A DNA stretch of 64,000 nt from Trueperaceae bacterium (lineage in GTDB: Bacteria > Deinococcota > Deinococci > Deinococcales > Trueperaceae), in contig DASVCN010000039.1 of assembly GCA_036381595.1 (NCBI GenBank), positions 1 through 64,000 on the forward strand. The letters run 5' to 3'. Made by a program: the position numbers and the translations under genes. The notes below the pieces were generated by a model. That model had not been told where the DNA came from. It did not search any database and saw only the letters and a program-made list of their open reading frames with translations. Shown piece by piece: positions 60,934 through 64,000 of the stretch. Within the stretch, counting starts at the first letter, position 1, and each line of letters begins with the position of its first letter.

Positions 60934-61964
60934 TGGCCTTCGCTACCGACCCTCGGGAAGCGCCGCGCCTGGCCACCAAAACTCCGGAGGAGCGGGGGCT
61001 TACTCGCGACGGCGTCCGACTCCTGGTGAGCGGCGCCAGCGGGCACCACCACGCCCTCTTCTCGGACCTGCCCGACCAGCTCGAGACCGGCGACCTACTG
61101 ATCGTCAACAGGAGCGCTACTCTGCCCGCCTCGCTACCCGCGGTCGGCCGACTCGGCTCCTTCCGGTTGAACCTCTGCACCCGCTTCGGCGACAAATTGT
61201 GGCTTGCGGAGCCGCGCTGGTCCCGAGCACGCCCGGGCCCGCTACCGCTTGCGGATGGTGAGCTGGTGGAGGCCGGCGGGGCAGGCGCAACGATCCTCTC
61301 CACCTACCCGGGCATCCCCCGATTGCGCTTCGTCGATTTCCAGGGCGACTGGCAGGAGGCTGTAGGCCGTCAGGGCTCCCCGATCCGCTACGGTTACCTC
61401 TCGGAGGAGCCGGATCTTGGAGCCTACCAGACGATCTTCGGGGATCGCCCCGGGTCGGCGGAGATGCCGTCGGCCGGCAGACCGTTCACCGCGCGAACGC
61501 TCGAGGCGCTCGAGCGCCGTGGCGTCGAACTCGTCAGGGTGACGCTCCATACCGGGGTGAGTTCACTGGAGGCGGCCGACTTCCATGACACGGAACTCTT
61601 CCCCGAGCGCTTCGAGGTCGACAGTGAAGCCGCCCTAAGGCTCAACCGGGCAGCGTCCGGCGCAGGCCGGATCATCGCGATCGGCACCACCACGGTGAGG
61701 GCGCTGGTGAGCGCGTGGGACGGAGCACGCTTCCGCGCGGCACGCGGTCTCACCCGTGCCTACGTTCGTCGCGGGCGGTCGCTCCCGCCCATCGCCGGGC
61801 TTCTCACCGGTTTCCACGAGCCCAACTCGACTCACCTCGACATGCTCGAAGCCGTGGCCGGGCCGGACCTGCTGGAGTCGGGCTACCGGGAGGCGCTGAG
61901 GATGGGCTACCTGTGGCACGAGTTCGGGGACGTGCACCTGCTGCTGCCGGCCGCGTGTCCCTGA
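60933..61964 (+). CDS. QueA-like SAM:tRNA ribosyltransferase-isomerase paralogue
   Basis: 343 residues from the ATG at 60933, which overlaps the SDR stop (TGATG). DLPDQLETGDLLIVNRSATLPASL and ATLHTGVSSLE-like VTLHTGVSSL, IAIGTTTVRAL and GLLTGFHEPNSTHLDML follow the QueA plan. However, the usual opening (LIAxxP) and the NdTrVipARL motif are altered. It belongs to a divergent QueA-like group known mainly from actinobacteria whose function is not settled. Queuosine synthesis is therefore only a possibility; the tight link to an SDR suggests a small pathway. Confidence 0.78.
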   Translation: MAFATDPREAPRLATKTPEERGLTRDGVRLLVSGASGHHHALFSDLPDQLETGDLLIVNRSATLPASLPAVGRLGSFRLNLCTRFGDKLWLAEPRWSRARPGPLPLADGELVEAGGAGATILSTYPGIPRLRFVDFQGDWQEAVGRQGSPIRYGYLSEEPDLGAYQTIFGDRPGSAEMPSAGRPFTARTLEALERRGVELVRVTLHTGVSSLEAADFHDTELFPERFEVDSEAALRLNRAASGAGRIIAIGTTTVRALVSAWDGARFRAARGLTRAYVRRGRSLPPIAGLLTGFHEPNSTHLDMLEAVAGPDLLESGYREALRMGYLWHEFGDVHLLLPAACP

Positions 61965-61975
61965 CCTGCAGTAGA

Positions 61976-62005
61976 GAGTCGGGCGCCCTTCCGGACGCCC
62001 GACTC
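61976..62005. terminator. Bidirectional terminator between convergent genes
   Basis: GAGTCGGGCG (61976-61985) pairs perfectly with CGCCCGACTC (61996-62005), ten-base loop that can add two inner pairs. It lies 12 bases after the QueA-like stop and 18 before the YtxJ-like stop. Confidence 0.7.
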
Positions 62006-62022
62006 GATCTCTGCGGGGTGGA

Positions 62023-62661
62023 TCAGGCCAGCGTCATCAGCTGGCGGTAGGCCTTCTCGGCCCGCTCGCGGATCTGTGAGGTGTCGGACTTCCCGGCCAT
62101 CATCAGGTGCATGTTCATGTGTTGGTCCACGTCACCGAAGATCGAGTTGAGGATCTCGACCTCCTCGCGACTACGCAGAGTGGAGTCGTCACGGAAGGTC
62201 GTGGTGTAGGCGTACTCGAAGCGGCGCTCGTCGATCTTGCCGCCGAGGAAGCTCTCGAGCAGCTGGATGTAGGGCGCGAGATCGCTGCTGGCGCGCGGGT
62301 TCGTTGCCTGCTTCTCGCTCTGCGGCATCTTGCCGAAGCCCTGAGCGAGCGCCTCGGGGGTGATGTTCCAGTTGTCGACGTCGAACACGGGCTGGCCGTC
62401 GCGGAACAGGATCACCTGCGGGCTCTCGTGCTTGATACCGGTCTTCTCGGCCACCAGGTTCGAGGCGGCACGCGCCTCGACGACTCGGATGAGGCCCACG
62501 AACAGGTCCTCACGCGGCTCGAGCTCCTCCTGTACGAAGCCGAACCCCTGCATGGTCTTGTGGCAGGTCCCGGCCTTGAAGACGACGCTGGTGGGGTGCG
62601 CAGCGAGGAATTCGTTTACCTCTTCAGGGGTCGTGAGGTTGATGACTCGGTCTTTGAACAT
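62023..62661 (-). CDS. YtxJ-like monothiol protein with C-terminal helical domain
   Basis: 212 residues, AAGGAG six bases before the ATG. Residues 1-115 are thioredoxin-like with one Cys, C33, in VFKAGTCHKT, and HESPQVILFRDGQPVFDVDNWNIT matches YtxJ (bacilliredoxin-like, linked to bacillithiol). Residues about 130-212 form a second helical domain (PYIQLLESFLGGKIDERRFEYAYTTTF to ILNSIFGDVDQHMNMHLM) that resembles colicin-D-type immunity folds, a weak comparison. The likely role is thiol repair with an unknown extra partner. Confidence 0.75.
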   Translation of the reverse strand: MFKDRVINLTTPEEVNEFLAAHPTSVVFKAGTCHKTMQGFGFVQEELEPREDLFVGLIRVVEARAASNLVAEKTGIKHESPQVILFRDGQPVFDVDNWNITPEALAQGFGKMPQSEKQATNPRASSDLAPYIQLLESFLGGKIDERRFEYAYTTTFRDDSTLRSREEVEILNSIFGDVDQHMNMHLMMAGKSDTSQIRERAEKAYRQLMTLA

Positions 62662-62685
62662 CTAGTCTCCTTATTTCGCTCCCAC

Positions 62686-62691
62686 ATTCTA
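62686..62691 (-). promoter_or_regulatory. -10 box of the YtxJ-like gene
   Basis: TAGAAT on the minus strand, 24 bases before the ATG at 62661, leaving room for the Shine-Dalgarno. Confidence 0.5.
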
Positions 62692-62795
62692 GGAAACTTC
62701 GGGGAGCGCGGATGTTTCCTGACGCGTACCGCCGAGCGGACGCGTCGAGGGACGGACTCTCGGCCGCGGCCCAGGAAGACCGCGTCTGGATCTCG

Positions 62796-62824
62796 TTGAC
62801 CGGTATAGGACCCGCTGGTAGACT
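62796..62824 (+). promoter_or_regulatory. Promoter of tRNA-Ser
   Basis: TTGACC (62796-62801), 17-base spacer ending in TGG, TAGACT (62819-62824). The predicted start is about 58 bases before the tRNA. Confidence 0.7.
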
Positions 62825-62888
62825 TCAGTTTGCCCGGTGGATCGCACGCAGCCACGGGTTAGCGGCAGTCGCAGTCCGACCAGTTCTT

Positions 62889-62980
<92 letters not shown>

Positions 62981-63088
62981 GGAACGATCGAGCGCCCCGG
63001 TTCTCCGGCGGCGCTCCATTCGTCATGCGAGGGATGAAACCTCACAGGGCCCGTGTGCCATGCCGCTCGCCGGTGTTGAAGTAATGAA

Positions 63089-63109
63089 TGTAATGCCGGA
63101 TACATTACA
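63089..63109. promoter_or_regulatory. Inverted repeat upstream of the DUF7662-like gene
   Basis: TGTAATG (63089-63095) and CATTACA (63103-63109), seven-base spacer. It is AT-rich in a GC-rich setting, and TAATG occurs once more just upstream (63082-63086). Possible operator; 94 bases before the -10 box. Confidence 0.35.
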
Positions 63110-63202
63110 GCAGTACCGCAGTTCGGCGGCGTGAGGGGGCGATAGCCTAGAAACTCCCATCTACACGTGGCTCAGGGTTGTTTCATGGCGGTTCGTCGGT
63201 GA

Positions 63203-63208
63203 TAGGAT
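63203..63208 (+). promoter_or_regulatory. Extended -10 box of the DUF7662-like gene
   Basis: TAGGAT with TGA directly upstream. The GTG start is 50 bases downstream, with GGAGGT before it. Confidence 0.45.
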
Positions 63209-63257
63209 GATGTGGTTTACAAGAGGGGATAAATCACCGCTTGGGGGCGGAGGTATT

Positions 63258-63659
63258 GTGAACCTTGTGGAATTGAGCGTCCTGGTACCCGAAGAACGCG
63301 TGGCCGAGTTCTACACAATGCTGGGGAACTGGTTGGCCGGCAACGTGGTGACGAACGGTGACGGGACGGATGGCCGCAGGCGCCGCCGGCGCACGCGGCA
63401 GGGTGGCAGGACGGCCCTGAACAGCCGGTACGCGGGCATCGCCCAGTACCTGAAGGATCAGAGCGGACAGACGGCCGAAGCCTCGTTCAGTCAGCTCGAG
63501 GAGGCCATAGGCAATAGCCTGCCCGCTTCGGCCGAGCGCCACCGCGCCTGGTGGGCGAACACCGAGCGCAACACTCAGGCCCGCGTCTGGATGGAAGAGG
63601 GCTGGCGGGTCGATCAGGTCGACTTCGACGAACGGAAGGTCACCTTCTCGAAGATCTGA
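63258..63659 (+). CDS. DUF7662-like protein
   Basis: 133 residues from the GTG at 63258 (GGAGGT four to five bases upstream). Residues 1-45 include VELSVLVPEERVAEFYTMLGNWL, then an Arg-rich linker (GRRRRRRTRQGGR). The C-terminal half (YAGIAQYLKDQSGQTAEASFSQLEEAIGNSLPASAERHRAWWANT and ARVWMEEGWRVDQVDFDERKVTF) matches the small DUF7662 domain with its WWAN motif. Function unknown; such domains occur as stand-alone proteins or next to nucleases. Confidence 0.72.
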   Translation: MNLVELSVLVPEERVAEFYTMLGNWLAGNVVTNGDGTDGRRRRRRTRQGGRTALNSRYAGIAQYLKDQSGQTAEASFSQLEEAIGNSLPASAERHRAWWANTERNTQARVWMEEGWRVDQVDFDERKVTFSKI

Positions 63660-63721
63660 ACGAAGCCGTGATCTGAACGAAGCCGTGACGAGGGAATCCC
63701 GCTGGCCTGGGAGCGATCGCC

Positions 63722-64000
63722 TCAGGCCGGCAGGAGCGCGTCTGCAGTTGCGCCTCGGTCCGCTTGGACCGCGGAGACGATCGCGCAGGTTATCTGTGGC
63801 AAGTTGTGGAGACCGGGCCGGAAGGCAACGCGGAAAACCGGCACGCGGCGGAGCAGATCGAGGTACTGGCGCATCATCAGCGCCTTCCGCTCCGGGAAGC
63901 GGAGCGTGAAGCAGTAGGCGTGGGGCAGTACCAACGGGAACGCTTCGGCCGGCTCGAGACGCGACACCTCGACCACCGAGCCAGACTCCTCCGCGTCCTC
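63722..64000 (-). CDS. C-terminal part of an unidentified gene (runs off the window)
   Basis: The frame is open from the right edge to a stop at 63722 (about 92 residues visible). It may start at the GTG at 63976, but the codons upstream (EDAEESGSV) look coding, so it probably continues beyond the window. RFPERKALMMRQYLDLLRRVPVF and FRPGLHNLPQITCAIVSAV look like a globular domain that I cannot assign. Confidence 0.5.
   Translation of the reverse strand, partial: EDAEESGSVVEVSRLEPAEAFPLVLPHAYCFTLRFPERKALMMRQYLDLLRRVPVFRVAFRPGLHNLPQITCAIVSAVQADRGATADALLPA

Noticed and set aside
63025-63084. 19-codon ORF after tRNA-Ser
   Set aside because: No ribosome site or clear promoter, and it overlaps the tRNA 3' flank near a GC-rich hairpin.

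Overview
The window is high-GC bacterial chromosome (one 60-base line counted in the right part gives 46 G/C), apart from a much lower-GC pilin operon at the left edge (two 60-base lines counted there give 33 and 27 G/C). Several features point to Deinococcota, probably a Truepera-like lineage: a pilin operon ordered like Thermus pilA1-pilA2-pilA3-comZ, an archaeal-type (non-discriminating) aspartyl-tRNA synthetase, a YtxJ-like protein of the bacillithiol world, the futalosine route to menaquinone, and many genes whose -10 box (TANNNT) lies only 6-9 bases before the start codon, the leaderless mRNA layout described in Deinococcus. The lineage is an inference; no 16S rRNA is present.

Layout. 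1-4.6 kb: a small secreted protein and a minor-pilin operon (minus), divergent from a 1060-aa P-loop/TPR protein (4.8-8.0 kb). 8-13.5 kb: dehydrogenase, methyltransferase, a predicted orphan small RNA, FAD oxidoreductase, mreB, small membrane protein, FKBP. 13.8-18 kb (minus): ggt, chrA, membrane protein, an unlisted 42-aa membrane peptide and a MATE pump. 18-24.8 kb: ankyrin-M23 hydrolase, small coiled-coil protein, mutS2-HAD-LOG, MFS pump. 24.8-33.7 kb: thiamine uptake (TPP riboswitch-thiB, then thiP-thiQ-repeat peptide-thiN), split by a convergent heterodimeric ABC exporter pair with its own leader peptide and terminator. 33.8-37 kb: rhodanese, methyltransferase, HExxH protein, APH(6)-family kinase with an apparent ATT start. 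37-41 kb: Nudix, NTase-like protein, an Asp/Asn leader-peptide attenuator driving aspS2 and a DoxX-like protein. 40.5-46.7 kb: CDF pump, tdk, hslVU, DLH hydrolase, mqnE-mqnA. 46.9-49 kb: GGDEF-EAL protein. 49-55.4 kb: cupredoxin and the 2-oxoglutarate dehydrogenase complex (sucA-sucB-lpd). 55.7-61.9 kb: PfkB kinase, threonine dehydratase, a two-component pair with a cysteine-bearing GAF sensor, a small ORF coupled to SDR and QueA-like genes. 62-64 kb: YtxJ-like fusion, tRNA-Ser(GGA), a DUF7662-like protein and a gene running off the right edge.

The most striking observation is upstream of the archaeal-type AspRS: a consensus promoter, a 23-codon leader ORF with three Asp and two Asn codons in its second half, and four mutually complementary segments ending in an intrinsic terminator. 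This is the textbook form of ribosome-mediated transcription attenuation. In organisms that make Asn-tRNA by AspRS2 plus GatCAB, one enzyme supplies both aminoacyl-tRNAs that the leader would sense. Second-tier items are a promoter-plus-fold small RNA at 9.9 kb, an SD-preceded 19-aa leader ORF before a terminator ahead of the ABC exporter pair, a 15-bp tandem repeat encoding Cys-x-Gln-Pro units between thiQ and thiN, and several small genes with complete expression signals.
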